This document shows, one piece after another, positions 10,980 to 23,271 of a DNA stretch of 64,000 bases (positions are counted from its first letter, which is position 1; every line of letters starts with the position of its first letter). The notes under the pieces are model-generated. The model worked only from the letters and a program-made list of their open reading frames with translations, made no database searches and was not told the origin of the DNA. The DNA is from Chalara sp. BL73. Its lineage: Eukaryota > Ascomycota > Leotiomycetes > Helotiales. The DNA lies in the NCBI GenBank assembly GCA_918026815.1, contig CAKJVC010000197.1, positions 1 through 64,000 of the forward strand, read 5' to 3'. The position numbers were made by a program, and so were the translations under genes.

Positions 10980-13062
10980 TCTTGCAATGCTAGGGATATT
11001 AGCTGCCACAGTGTCTGAGTTGGAAGTCTCGAAAGGTCTTCGATAGAAATGTCGAAGTGGTCTTGCCTCAAGCGGACAAAGGCTTTTGTCATGAGTATTG
11101 CACGCGTCCTTTGTCCTAGAAACCCCTCTCAGGAATAAAGCATGGCTCGTAATATAGTCAATTGGGTAATGCACTTGGCGGAATCTGAGATTAAATCTGA
11201 ACAATGCATTTCATTATAAAAACCAGCTAATAGTCAACATTCGAAGCCAATTAAAATAAGGTATCTATGCTAATAGCCGATGCACTTGCAGGGTGTAGTG
11301 TCTGAAAACTAATATGATTCCTGATGAAAGAAGCCCAGCTGCTACTGAGGTGAGAGTGTGCTCTTTATGTGGTGCTGTATAAAAGGACCACAATATACAG
11401 ATGAAAGAGAAGTCCATGATGAATGACAAAGAATTAAAGCTCTCCGTTAATCATCTTGCTCTAGGTTAGTATCATGTGCGTATGTTGAAGCAGTGGATCT
11501 AGCTAGACACACATTTGTCCCTAAATGATGACTGAACTAAATCAAAGTTGCTGAGTTGAGGTTGGATAAGAGCCCCAGGTCGATCAAACACAGCCGCCAA
11601 GCTTTTGCTGTCTTGCTCTCAAAACAAACGGGAGCTGTAGCAAAGATGGAACCACTTCTAAGCGGCTTTAATTCAAGTACTTATATGTAGCAGAGAGAAG
11701 ATCCATTTATTCTATATCTCCAAACGAGAGACTAAGGGAAGTAAAGGCTGATTTGGAAGGGCGAGTCACGTGAATTTTCTCATTAAATTCTGCCCAATGA
11801 TCTTAATTCAATACTGTAGTCAGACAATTTTGCTGGTATTCTAACTGGGAAACGAACCTATGAGCGTTCCGGATCCTGAGCATAGATGGGGATAAACAAA
11901 AGGGAAGAAGAGACGCCACCAATGCGAAGAGAGTATACTATGCCTCGGGTATCAGCCACAGTTCATCTTTCAGCAAGACAGGGTGTCGCGTCGCAGAAGC
12001 CAATCTGAATTGAGTGTCTGAGGAGAGAAGTAGATCTCTGAGTGGCTGACTGAAACCGGCAGATGATCAGTCGATGCACAATGATGCAGCGATGGCCGTT
12101 TCGATGATTTGCATTTCCACGACTCAACATTTAGCGAAAGGACTCCAAAGCAAGGAAATAATACGGACATTGCTCGCTCACACACTGCCAACGCTGGGCA
12201 GAAGCTTGAGATAGGGCTTGGTTGAGCTTCTCTGCTCTTGGGATTGCTTAATCCCGCATTTCGGCCTGTTGCCAATGCTTGGGCGCTTGGAAAAAAATCT
12301 TGGTTTGCGACCATGCCGTCATACAAAATAAATGTTCAGATTTTTGCCGTCGCCAAAAGCTCCAATACACGAGAAGGCTGTCAGTTGTAGGTAGAAGGTG
12401 GTATTGCGCATCATGGTGAATAACTGGATCTTGTGCAAAGCATGCGTCACATCATCATATCCACGTGTCATAAGGGTAGGGTAGGCTATTATTTGGCTGC
12501 TTTGCAAATGCCCAAAACCAAAAGGTCAAAGCCAGAGCCAGAGTCAGAGCCAGAGCCAGGAACAGGTATTGAATTGCACAAACGCGCTAACGGGGCTAGA
12601 ACCCTAACTAAGTGTCCAAGATTAAGAGCGACCTATCCTAATTTCGAGACAAACTCCTCCCTTTCTTCACCAACCCCCCTCCACATGCCTCCTCTTCTTC
12701 TTCTCTTCAACATAAAAGGCTTCTTACAGATATAGATAATCGGCGCAGTGCAGAAGTCAGGCCATTGTCGTCAGCAATTATTCAAATTTTGGGTAGGGAA
12801 GCAAGGCTTTCTTGAAGGCGTTCAAGAGGTCCCCGCCACCCACGACACGACGACAGTATTCCCCACCGAAACTGCGGACAGCGCCCAAACAGCTTGCGTG
12901 TATCAACAACGAAAGGTGACATTTTTATTCTTGCCAATCGACCTTAGTTCAATCCATCATATTTAGATGTGAAATTCCTTCTCAAGAGTTCATCGCATTC
13001 TATTTTGAGCGGCAGCTACACATTTAATTCTGGATTACGGGAGGACTCTATAATTAGCCAAG
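10980..13062. other. Long intergenic region, no supported gene
   Basis: About 2.1 kb between two divergent genes (zincin-like on minus, exchanger on plus). Open frames here are short and lack conserved features. It includes a GAGCCA-type hexamer tract near 12531-12560. The right end should hold the exchanger promoter and leader. Confidence 0.5.
12531..12560. repeat. Imperfect GCCAGA hexanucleotide tract
   Basis: Five near-identical units of GCCAGA/GTCAGA type in tandem. It would encode a Pro-Glu/Ser-Glu repeat in one frame, but the surrounding frame is not convincing as a gene. Confidence 0.7.
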
Positions 13063-15058
13063 ATGGGTCAATTCAATATGCGTAAGTCGAGACACTCTGT
13101 GAACAATCAATTATAATATACTGACAATGTTCTATCGTGTAGATGCAATTAAGCGGAAGGCGAGAAAGGAGGCCTGGTATGGGGATGGAAGTGCATATAA
13201 TCCGTTTCGCAAAACCACACGTTCTTCGACTTGGTCAAATCCCCAGAGACCTCAGGACGTAGAGGGAGGAGAAAATTTAGAGAGGGAGGCACCCCTGGCA
13301 CATACCCGATCAGAACCCATACCCGAATCGCCACGGTCAGCGCATATACATGATGAGTCAAAACCAGAGGAGTTTGAAACGACGAGGGCGGGCAGCATTT
13401 CAAATGGCAGAACCAGCAATCCCAATAGCGACAATACAGCGGTGGAGAGGTTGCCAGCCCAAATCACAGCCACAGCAGAGAAGACCGGTGTTTTTAGTCG
13501 GTTTCACAGAAAGGGGAAGAAAGAAGCAGCTTTAGATGCGGATGGGAATGAGGTTGAAAAGAAGCGACCATGGTACAAAGGCAAAGTGCTGAATCACAAG
13601 CCTTTCACAGTACGCAATCAAATTGGGGCGACTGTTTTCAATTCTTGGATAAATATCCTTCTTGTCGCTGTGCCAGTTGGTATTGCCATCAATTATGCTG
13701 GGGTCGACGGGAAAATCGTTTTTGTGGTCAACTTCCTGGCTATCATTCCATTGGCAGCAATGTTAAGTTTTGCCACCGAGGAGATCGCGCTGCATGTCGG
13801 AGAATCCCTTGGAGGACTTCTGAATGCTTCGTTTGGGTGTGTATGTCTTCTCCGCTCACACTTCATGTCTGACACGATTTAGTAATGCGGTGGAAATGAT
13901 TGTCGCCATTCTTGCCCTCGTTAAGGACGAGTATACAGTTGTCCAAACCTCTTTGATTGGCAGTGTTCTTTCCAATCTCTTATTGGTTTTGGGCATGTGC
14001 TTCTTTCTAGGTGGATTGAGAAGGCAAGAGCAGTTTTTCAACCAGACTGTTGCTCAGACCGCCACCAGTCTTTTGGCACTTGCCGTAGGAAGCGTTATAA
14101 TTCCAACATGTTTTGACCAGTTTAGCGATACTGGTGTCAGCAAGATCGCTTCGCTCTCCAGAGGCGTGTCTGTCATTCTCTTGGTCGTCTATGCGGCATA
14201 TCTATACTTTCAGTTGAGTACGCACTCCGAGCTGTTCAATGAAGTGAGCCAGAAAGTTCCGGTAAAACCACGCAAGAATGCTATGCCTGATGGTGGTGTT
14301 GTCAAAAGTCTAGTCAAGGCTGGTGGTATTGGAGCAGGACCGGGCAGAGCCGGGATGGAGGATCGCCCACCGAACGATGAGTTGATAAGAACCACCGCGT
14401 ATGAGGACGAAGATGATGAGGCCGAAGAGCCTCAACTTCATATTGCGGTCGCCTGGGCCACCCTTGCAATATCTACTGCCCTTGTTGGTGTGTGCGCAGA
14501 ATTCATGGTTGACGGTATCAGTTCCATCACCGAAGGTGGCCATGTCTCTGTCGAATTTGTTGGATTGATATTGCTACCAATTGTTGGAAATGCCGCCGAG
14601 CACGCTACTGCAGTGACTGTGGCCATCAAAGATAAAATGGATCTTGCTATTGGAGTCGCTGTGGGATCTAGCATGCAGGTCTCTCTATTCTTGATTCCTC
14701 TATTGGTTGTCCTAGCATGGATCATGGGCAAGGACTGCATGACTTTGAGCTTCGATGGTTTCCAGATTGCCGTCCTCTTCGTTGCTGTTTTGCTCGTAAA
14801 TTATCTTATAGGGCAAGTAGAAAACTCCTGAGATCCTTAGAATCCGATCTCCACTTCAGATTACACGATTATGAATACTGACTCGAAGGTTTTAGGGACG
14901 GAAAATCGCATTGGCTTGAAGGCCTACAATTATGTTGCCTCTATGTGTAAGTCTTATCTTACGTATGAGTCGACTATACTAACCATCGCAGCATCATCGG
15001 TGTATGCGCATTTTTCTATCCCGACACGGGCCGGACATGCCCAGGTGAAAGTTCTTAA
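13063..15058 (+). CDS. Vacuolar-type Ca2+/H+ exchanger (CAX family, 586 aa)
   Basis: Five exons: 13063-13081, 13143-13836, 13883-14812, 14896-14946 and 14992-15058. The protein would move Ca2+ into the vacuole against H+. It has a long cytosolic N-terminus, then two homologous membrane halves. The first ion-binding repeat reads GNAVE at about residues 238-242 and is created by splicing; the second reads GNAAEHATAV at about 472. An acidic loop (YEDEDDEAEE) separates the halves, as is usual in this family. The fourth exon restores the family C-terminus LIGDGKSHWLEG only if the third intron uses a GC donor (GCAAGT). The end is YPDTGRTCPGESS. Function by family is well supported; vacuolar location is inferred. 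Confidence 0.95.
14813..14895 (+). other. GC-AG intron in the exchanger gene
   Basis: The donor is AGG followed by GCAAGT and the acceptor is GGTTTTAG. The nearby GT donor (GTAGAA, five bases further) puts the next exon out of frame, whereas the GC donor yields the conserved IGDGKSHWLEG junction. Confidence 0.8.
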
Positions 15059-15778
15059 CAACAGCACAATACCAGCCTGGGCTATTTGCACCAATCAGCT
15101 ACTTTATTCCGCCATCAGTTCCTTGCGGATACCAGTCTCTTTGTGAATACAAGTATCTTTACGGATATGAGTATCTCTCAACTGGAAAGTGCAACTTTCA
15201 GTACTCAATACCACATACAAGTCACACAATATACCTCTACTAGTCAGCCAGCCGGCTAAGCCTTCACCTCAACAGCGGTTCTCATCCTCCAACTTGAACA
15301 ATACAAACCAAACGACTATTTCCTATGTGTATATCAGTGGCGGGCAACCGCCCAATTTCTGTAAATAATATTGTAATGACCTATCATGATGCACACCGTA
15401 GCGATGCATTTGCATTCCTTTTCTATTGAAAATGAATCTGAAAGGCGCAGGGCGCTAGATAGTCTGGATATCTGAGAGAAGCAATTGAATGATATCCAAC
15501 CCCAAAGATCCGAGACACCATTTTCCTTCTATCTTTATGTTGCATGCTCATAAGCTTCATTATGGTTCAAGCGAACCGCCCACGCTCCTGCCTCTATATT
15601 CTTCTCGTTCCATATAATGAACTATCTCTCCCCTCTCTAGTGCACATTCTATTTCAACACATTCGAGTATGAAAAAGATGAAAAAATAGAATAATTTTTT
15701 TTTTTTTTGCTTCTCTTGAAGCACCCAACATTCCCAGGAATACGCCAATACACTCTTAAACTCTATACATAAGAATTA
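15059..15778. other. Intergenic, no gene seen
   Basis: Downstream region of the exchanger up to the TA target of the Tc1 element. It contains a poly-T run near 15690-15705. No coding frame is supported. Confidence 0.6.
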
Positions 15779-15805
15779 AAATTACTGTCAAAAAGTCGTT
15801 GTGCA
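15779..15805 (+). repeat. Left terminal inverted repeat of Tc1-type element
   Basis: Twenty-seven bases identical to the reverse complement of 17151-17177. A TA dinucleotide lies directly outside at 15777-15778. Confidence 0.97.
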
Positions 15806-15869
15806 TGCCCCACCCACTCAACGCGTACGCGATGAACACCAAACTTCCTACTTTTTTCATCACCACAAC

Positions 15870-17023
15870 ATGCCCACTCCACGCAAACAATTTGCTCGCA
15901 AGTTAATTGTCGATCGTAAAGCTAACGGCCCTCTTTCTAAAGAAGCAAGAAGCTCTATTATATCTGCTGTTTTGAATGGGGATCCTCTAAATGAAATCGC
16001 GACGCGGTTTGGCTGTCATCGAAACACGGTTCGCAATACGTACCTACGATGGAAAACCACTCATAATTTGAATGACAGACATCGTATTGGCCGGCCAAAA
16101 GCTTTCAATAGAAGGCATGCTCGAGCTCTTTATTTGCTCGTACGAAAACACCCTACGCTTTCTCATAAAGCTCTTCAAGAATGGTGTGTAAATGTAGTAG
16201 GTATTAAGCCTAGCCGCAACACTATTAAGAAGGCCTTACGTACTACAGGCGTACGACACTGGAAGTCATTAAAGCGAATTTACTTAAGCAAACGCGCGAT
16301 TCTTCAAAGAGTTCGATATTACAAAGAATGGAGAAGTCGCGAAGTAGAATTGACTAGAGTAAGTGACTTTAAGGTGTCCGATTTTCTTAGCGTTAACCAT
16401 ACAAAAAGGGACAGTTTTCAGACGAGTGCTCTATTGCCAACGACACATCGAATCCTACAGGCTGGTGTTGGAGACTTAGTAATGAGCGTACAGCGCGTCG
16501 AATGGTCAATATCGCAGATCACGGAAAGCCCGATATTACTATAATGGTATGGGGGTGTATTTGGCTAGGAGGAAGGTCACCACTTATTTTCATGGAACGC
16601 GATCAAGACTCTAAAGGCAAAGGATATTCGGCCAAAAGCTATATTCAGGCTCTTGAAGATGGTTTACTTCCTAATTACAAGCCTGGTCGATTTTTTCAGC
16701 AAGATAACGCGAAAATCCATACTGCGAAAGTCACAAAAGAGTGGATGGAGGAGCACGGAATTTGGGTGATTGACTGGCCTGTTCATTCTCCCGACATGAA
16801 TCCAATTGAACATGTATGGCGTGCAATGAAAGCTATACTCAATAGAAATCATCCAGAGATTCATTTATTGAAAAATAATAAAGAGGATGTGGAGTTATTG
16901 AAGGAATGGATCGAAGAGGCGTGGAACGCGGTACCACAGGCACTTATCGACAAGCTCGTCGAATCGGTGGAATCACGTGTGAGGGCCTTACGCAAAGCAA
17001 AAGGTTGGTATACCAAATATTAA
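15870..17023 (+). CDS. Tc1-type transposase (367 aa, one intron)
   Basis: Two exons, 15870-16358 and 16409-17023, separated by a 50-nt intron (GTAAGT to ACAAAAAG, branch GTTAAC). The N-terminal half has two helix-turn-helix units (NEIATRFGCHRNTVRNTYLRW and a second around LSHKALQEWC) with a GRP hook (RIGRPKA) that bind the inverted repeats. The catalytic triad is Asp in FSDECS, Asp in QQDNAKIH and Glu in NPIEHVW, with 34 residues between the last two, that is DD34E. The intron falls four codons before the first Asp and must be removed to read it. The ATG at 15870 (MPTPRKQFARK) is the first in frame. The enzyme would cut and paste the element. Confidence 0.93.
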
Positions 17024-17150
17024 GAGGGGATCGAGAGCTTTCAATCAATATAATTTTCAAGCCTGTACGATAGTTATTGGAGTAGGTATTTAATACAATA
17101 GAGAGTGGTGGGAATACGATCAAATGAGATTTTGGTGGGGCTTACCCCGC

Positions 17151-17177
17151 TGCACAACGACTTTTTGACAGTAATTT
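17151..17177 (-). repeat. Right terminal inverted repeat of Tc1-type element
   Basis: Perfect inverted copy of 15779-15805, followed by TA at 17178-17179. Confidence 0.97.
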
Positions 17178-17818
17178 TATGTATTTCCTCTGTGATTTCC
17201 TCGCTTATCCAAAGCAGCTTGCTCCTGCTTGATGTACTTTGATTTCTCATGTACTGGCAGCATGGTATTTAAAGGTGATTTAAATCAAATTTCATGCTTT
17301 GTAGATTAGGTCGTCCTTGGTGACTTGCTGCATATTTGGATGTGATGAGGAGTTTGTCTTGACTTTGTGTGTACATGGGTTTCATGCATTCTGAGATCGC
17401 TTCTGTTCTCCCGTTTTCTAAGTTACTTAGTGCAAGTCGGTTCATCCTTTACGATGTAAATTTAGTATGTTAGGTCGCTCCTGCCCCCTTTCCCTTATCC
17501 CGTCTTCTTCAAAGTGCATTCTTTCTTGCGTCTTGAATACATATCATTTTCCTTTGCACTTTCCGCCAGTCCATCAAGTTGTTCTTACCCAAACTCTAAA
17601 GCTCAGGGTCCGAGGGACTTCCTTTCAGTGCATATAAGACTACCTAATGCCACCAGCTCCTCTTCTCCAAACAACAAGCTCTACTGACCTCTTCATTACC
17701 ATTTCACTACACTTTAGATCACCTTTTCTACTACCATACTACTTCGTTCTTACACTATTCCCTACCCACAATCATATATTATCCCAAAGAACATCGCACT
17801 TTCTTATCAACCTCCAAG
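17178..17818. other. Intergenic; promoter/leader of the SNF2 gene
   Basis: No coding frame. The last 200 bases are pyrimidine-rich (many CTTC and CTACC stretches), typical of fungal promoters and leaders just upstream of the ATG at 17819. Confidence 0.55.
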
Positions 17819-20800
17819 ATGCAGGCTGAGCAAATTGACAATATGGGCAAGCGTTCTAGGAGACATACTGAGCTCATTGAGCGTCAATACAGCAGTACTG
17901 AAACATCAAGTCGAATTGAAGTCAATGGTGAAACTTTAGGGACAAGCTCACAGCCTAAACTCAATAGGGAAATTTTCGAGGAAATGCTTTCAAGTGAGCT
18001 TGGCGATAATGATAAGGATTTCAGTGCACCCGAGTTACCTCAAAATCTCCAGAGCACCATTAATCTGGAAGGATTGCTTGGTGGCTCCGCTGACGACAAC
18101 GAGAGTCAATCCGACGACTTTACATCAGCCCCAAAAAGCCGCAGTTTCGCCAGTAACGCTGATTTCGACAATATGGAAACATACATGGAACCCATCACCC
18201 CGGTTTTTCGCAATCCCAGAGCCATCCCTGAGTATATATCCCCTGATGTTCCAATTCCCAGCATCGAACGCTCGTTTATTTGCAGAGATGCCAAAGTAGA
18301 GGCCGCTTCCACAGAGAGTAAGCGAGCCGAGTTATCAGGTACTCCAGCTGCTCCTGCTAGGCAGCTTGAGCCAGAGAGATCCGCTATCAGTCCCCTTACA
18401 CCACCACGTGCACGAGTTCGTGCTTCGTTCTTCAATCCCAGGCATGCTTCCGCTGCTAGTGCAGAGAATTTTCGTGTATCTCCTTCTAGAGGCGCATCAA
18501 TAAAATACCAGTCACCATTGGTGAAGGAACAGTCTCCACAGACAAACCTCCCTAGCTCGGCCACGAGAATTCCTTCGCTAAAGAGCGAGTCTCCTGGCAA
18601 TATCAAGCCTATTGTGAAGGGGGAGGAAATTACTATGTCTAATAATGAAGCTACTGTCGTAGACGTTGATAGTGATAATGACTTCACTATCATCGATCCA
18701 AAGTTCGCATCTGCAGAAGCAAAGCGCCGATGGGCAGAGCCCTACAAGTTCACATCACCAGCCTATGATGATAGTCCAATTTTTGTCAAATCAGAGCCAA
18801 GACAAGACGCTATTGTGATCAAGGAGCTAGTACACTTGCCTGGCAATAATCCGAAGCCTTCAACCCGTGGCCGCCTTCGCACACCTAGTATCCCAAGAAT
18901 CCTTCCAAGCCATCCTAATCCCCAGAAGGTACCCGTAAACTCTTTAAAATACAACAACAGACGAGGTTATGATGCTTTCAAAGTAGATGGTGAACCTTCT
19001 GCATTTGAAGGCAGAAATAAGCGTCGTCGTGAAGCGGACGGCCAGCATGTCCCCGACGATCCGGAGCATGTCGATGCCGCGATGAGAGATGCGGAGGAGG
19101 ATCATAGCTGGATGGATGAAGACGATGGAGATGACGAGGAGTATGCGCAGTTGAAGGAGCAGAAGGCCGCTTTAGATGTTAAGGCGAAGAATGGGAAGAT
19201 TACTCAGAATGAAGTGATGATTCTGAGAAAATTCATCAAACAGATTGTAAGCACATATCTGTTACTGTTTATTTCCCTACTAACTAGGTATGATGTAGAA
19301 ACACATTGAAAGGCTCAAAGCTGCAGCAGCTCGAGGCAGGCAGAACGATGGCGAGTCAGACAATGATGACTCCATTTTCGTACCGCTTTCAAAGAATCAG
19401 ATAAGAGAAGATATTGTACGTAGCCATCACCAAAAGTGCCCCAAGAGAAGCAGTCCTTCCACAGAGGAGAATCTAGATCTCGAGTCATCTGAATCAGCTG
19501 AAGCGGCTGGGGTAGTTGGAGACGATGCAGATCAGGAGGATGCACACTTCCATGCCATGCTTCAGCAAGCACTTAACGGACAGGATCTTGGGGAACCTCC
19601 TTTATCTAGGGAGACGGGTAATGGCAAAAGCCGTAAGCCACGTAAGAAAGTTGCGAAGAATGCTCGAGATGTTGTCTTGCAGAAACGCCAGAAGGAGCGT
19701 GAGAAAGAGCGCATGAAGTGTAAGTCAACCCCTAATGAAATGCCCCGGTGAGACTATTTCTAACATATGTAGCTCAACGCAAAAAGGCTCGTGATGCGGG
19801 GAAGAAAAATGGGTCAGCTAATGTCCCCAAAGGCAGAGCTGGCAAAGCCGGCAAGTCTGTTAAGGGTAATGGAGCAAAATCATCTAGCAGAGCTGAAAGT
19901 TCCCGTATGTTCTCAGGCTACAGCGGTCGTACTGATCCTATTGCGCAAATGATGCTAGACGATCTCTTTCGAAATGACCCTATCCAAGATCGCATCAGCA
20001 ACCCTATCTTCAACGTCAGCGAGGAGCCTCAAATTCAAGAGACAAAGAAGGAAACTCAGTTTCAGAGGCTATTTGCAAATATCCCTTCCGGTAGTAGCGA
20101 GCAAGATGCAAAGTCTGACAAGAAGAAACTGCAGCTGGCCTCGAAAGCCTTTGGCTACGCAAGAGTTAAAGCTCGTAATGGAAAGTGGCTCGTGAAGGGT
20201 ATGAAATCTACACTTTATCACCACCAGCTTCTGGGTGCACAATGGATGCTCTCTCGAGAGCTATCGGAAAGTTCTCCCCAGGGTGGCCTGTTGGCTGACG
20301 GAATGGGTCTCGGAAAGACAGTCCAAACCATTGCTTGCATGGTTGGAAACCCTCCAACTGAAGACGACAAAACGCGCCAAATCACCGCCACCTTGATTGT
20401 CGTCCCCTCTTCAGTTATTAACCAATGGCTCTCCGAAATCCGTGAACACGCTGAAGGGAAGATCTTCCCGAAGCTTTTGCATTACAAAACCAAGCTTAGG
20501 CTGTCGATGGAGGTCTTGAGAGATATCGATGTTGTACTTACGAGTTATAATGAGGTTATGCAGCAATTCCCATTCCCCAATCAGAAGGGACGAGAGGAGA
20601 TTGCTAGGGTTGGCTATGCAAAGTGGTGGAAGAAGGCAAGTAAATCGCTTGGTATCTTGCATCGTATTACATGGTATCGCGTTGTCCTTGATGAAGCACA
20701 TACAATCAAAAATAATTCTGCCAGGACATCGTTGGCGTGTCAAAATCTGAAGAGTGTTTATCGGTGGTGCCTTACTGGTACGCCGATCCTCAATCGCCTT

Positions 20801-22853
20801 GAAGAGTAAGATGCTCCGTATGACGTATTTGCGCAAGAGCTGACAATATACAATTTACAGGCTATTTCCCTATCTTCGATTCCTCAAGGCACACTTTGCC
20901 ATGGATTGGGACACCTTTCGCAATTACTTCTGTGATGCAGAAGGCGAGGAAAGCCAGAAGCGCATTGCCACCATCCTGAGCTTCACTATGATGCGTCGAA
21001 CCATGGCAACCACTATTCTCAACCGTCCTATTATCCATCTACCAAAACCTCATCCTGAGATCCAATACGTTGATTTCTCAACGCAAGAGCGTATCATTTA
21101 CAGAATAGTAAGCCAATCTCGTTTCATGGGTATATATATAAATGCTAAAGCAAACCAGACTGAGAACCGATTTCGTGCCAACTTGAACTTGTACTTTGCA
21201 GGCAATCGCAAAGACACCCGCAACGCTTACGCCAACTTCCTCGTTCAACTCCTTCGTCTCCGCCAATGCACATCGCACCCTTGGATGCTTGAGCAAACGA
21301 TCAAGGATGCATGGACTTCTGAAGATGTAACCGAGCTCCGTGGCAAGCTTCGACGCTTGAAGATGACTGATACGCCTTTCTATGAGCAGTGCCAGCTCTG
21401 GGTGAGCCAGTCAAAGCAGGAGAGAGATGATGCTCAGGCTGCAAGAGATAGAGGTGAGGATGTGCCAGAGGCATTTCCGGCTATGCCATTTGGCCGAGGC
21501 AATTTTGGACATGAATTTAAGATGGATAAGGCGCTTGAGACGCTAAATGACGCCGAGATGTTTGCGAGGGTGGTTTGTGCTATTTGCTCGGATATGCCAC
21601 AGAGCCCGAAGATTACGGATGTCAGTTGTCCTCAAATCATTTAAATGATTAAAGAACTAACAATCGACAGTGCGGACATATCTTTTGCGAGGAGTGTATT
21701 ACCACATATATGCACAAAATGGTGGCTGAATACGAAGATGTAAGTTCCATTCCCGTTTGTTAGCCTCGAGCTCTCGATGTTCCTATATTTATAAAACATT
21801 GAAGACCCCTAAAGGCTAACCTGTATCGGCAGCATACATTCAGCTGCCCCTCCTGTGATAAGATGTTCACGGATCTCCTCCCTTACAGCGGTCCCCGCAT
21901 GATGGATGACGATGATTTCTCCCCTGAGCCATCTCCCGAAACCAACAGACCCGGATCTACTAAACAGCCAAGACGCAGTATCTACAATAAGAAGAAACCA
22001 CCACGGTACCCTAATAGCAAGGGACGTGACGCGCTGGGCTTCGAGCCCTTAACGCTTCCGAGTGCATGGTTGACTAGAAGTGATCGCGATGATAAGTTTC
22101 CCCTTACACCAAGCGCGAAGACTACTGCTCTCAAGGCCATTTTGCTGAAGGGCTTTAAGGAGGCGCCTGCTGATAAGGTACTTTTGTAGCCATCTCTCAC
22201 CCCCAAACCCCGCAGGATTTACGATAAATTGTGAATGTGAACCAAAGTCTGACACTTTGAAATAGGTTGTAATCTATACCCAATTCCGTATTCTCGCCCG
22301 CATCGTCGGCCGTCTTTGTGCCTCCGAAAATTGGGGTTTCCTTTATTTAACCGGCGACTCATCTCTCGAGCACCGCGGTCAGGCAGTACGCAGGTTCCAA
22401 AAAGACCCCTCCGTTAAAATCCTTATTGCAGGTCTCAAGTGCGGCGGTCTCGGTCTCAATTTTCCATGGGCAAACCGCTGTATCAGTCTAGACCTGTGGT
22501 GGAATCACGCGGTTGAGCAGCAGGCTTTTGGACGCATTTTCCGCATTGGCCAGACAAAGGAGACGTGGATGACACGCATCGTGGTTCGAAATACAGTGGA
22601 CATGCGCCTACTTCGTATGCAGATGCATAAGTTGAAAACCTGCGAGCAGGCGGTAGGCGACGGAGATAAGAAAGACCAGGCTGCATTGAGCATCGAGGAT
22701 GTTGCTAGTTTGTTCGGATTCTTGAGAACTGACGAGGATGGTATGATCCTAGAGGTTGTGCCGGATTATATCTCCGAGGACGGTGATGACGAAGGTGAAA
22801 TCGAAGACGACGAAAATGGTGGCGAGGACACTAGCGGTAGAACGGGTACTTAG
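17819..22853 (+). CDS. ULS1: SNF2-family ATPase with RING finger, ULS1-like (1530 aa)
   Basis: Eight exons: 17819-19246, 19299-19719, 19773-20805, 20861-21107, 21159-21620, 21671-21739, 21833-22177 and 22266-22853. The N-terminal 600 residues are disordered and Ser/Pro/acid-rich with a possible SUMO-interacting motif VVDVDSD at about 280. The Snf2 ATPase begins near 765 with Walker A DGMGLGKT (about 791) and DEAH (about 923). A RING finger (CAICSD, CGHIFCEEC, CPSCD) sits between the helicase halves from about 1182, and the helicase C part includes VVIYTQFRIL and QQAFGRIFRIGQ. This order marks the RAD5/RAD16/ULS1 group. No HIRAN domain is seen and the size fits ULS1, a SUMO-targeted ubiquitin ligase and translocase; RAD16-like is the alternative. 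Nuclear, DNA repair and chromatin. Confidence 0.92.
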
Positions 22854-23271
22854 GGTGAATATGGAGGCGCACGATAGGGGGTTCGTTATTACGCCGACTT
22901 GGGGGAATCACATGTACAATATGGGACCAAAAACAAAAAAGGCAATGATTGAGGGAAATTGACCGAAGAACGCCACCAAAAACGTACATTAGGGCATGGA
23001 TATTCAAAGGGCATAGACATGGTGGGAACTAATTATATTGCTCTATCTAAGCAATTTTTATTATAAAATATAAATATTAATCCAATATACTTGGGAAAAT
23101 TTTCCTCCATCGGTTGTGAAATCGTAAGGTGCGTTTAGCCCCCTTACTCTAGGATGCTAAGCGAGACGTTTCACGTTTTTTTATGTTCAGGATGAAGTGG
23201 GACATTGGAAAGCTGATGTGATTGTACGTTATGTGTGGAATGCGGGATGGTTTTCATTAGCTTTACATAAC
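22854..23271. other. Convergent 3' region, no gene
   Basis: AT-rich spacer between the converging ULS1-like and ESF1 genes; it should hold both 3' untranslated regions. Confidence 0.6.

Larger units (their letters stand above)
15779..17177 (+). mobile_element. Tc1-type DD34E transposon, apparently intact
   Basis: The 1399-bp element is bounded by perfect 27-bp terminal inverted repeats (15779-15805 and 17151-17177) starting AAATTACTGTCAAAAAGTCG, and each end is flanked by TA, the expected target duplication of Tc1/mariner elements. It holds one transposase gene with an intact spliced frame. Both ends and frame are undamaged, so the copy is either recent or active. It sits between two host genes, not inside one. 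Confidence 0.95.

Noticed and set aside
11970..12326. 118-codon minus-strand frame
   Set aside because: Composition is not protein-like and there is no motif or partner exon.
12433..12735. Plus-strand frame with PESEPEP repeat
   Set aside because: Created by the GCCAGA microsatellite; no conserved part and no good splice partner.
15801..15869. N-terminal extension of the transposase from a GTG
   Set aside because: Overlaps the terminal inverted repeat and lacks an ATG; the first ATG in frame, at 15870, begins a typical Tc1 N-terminus.
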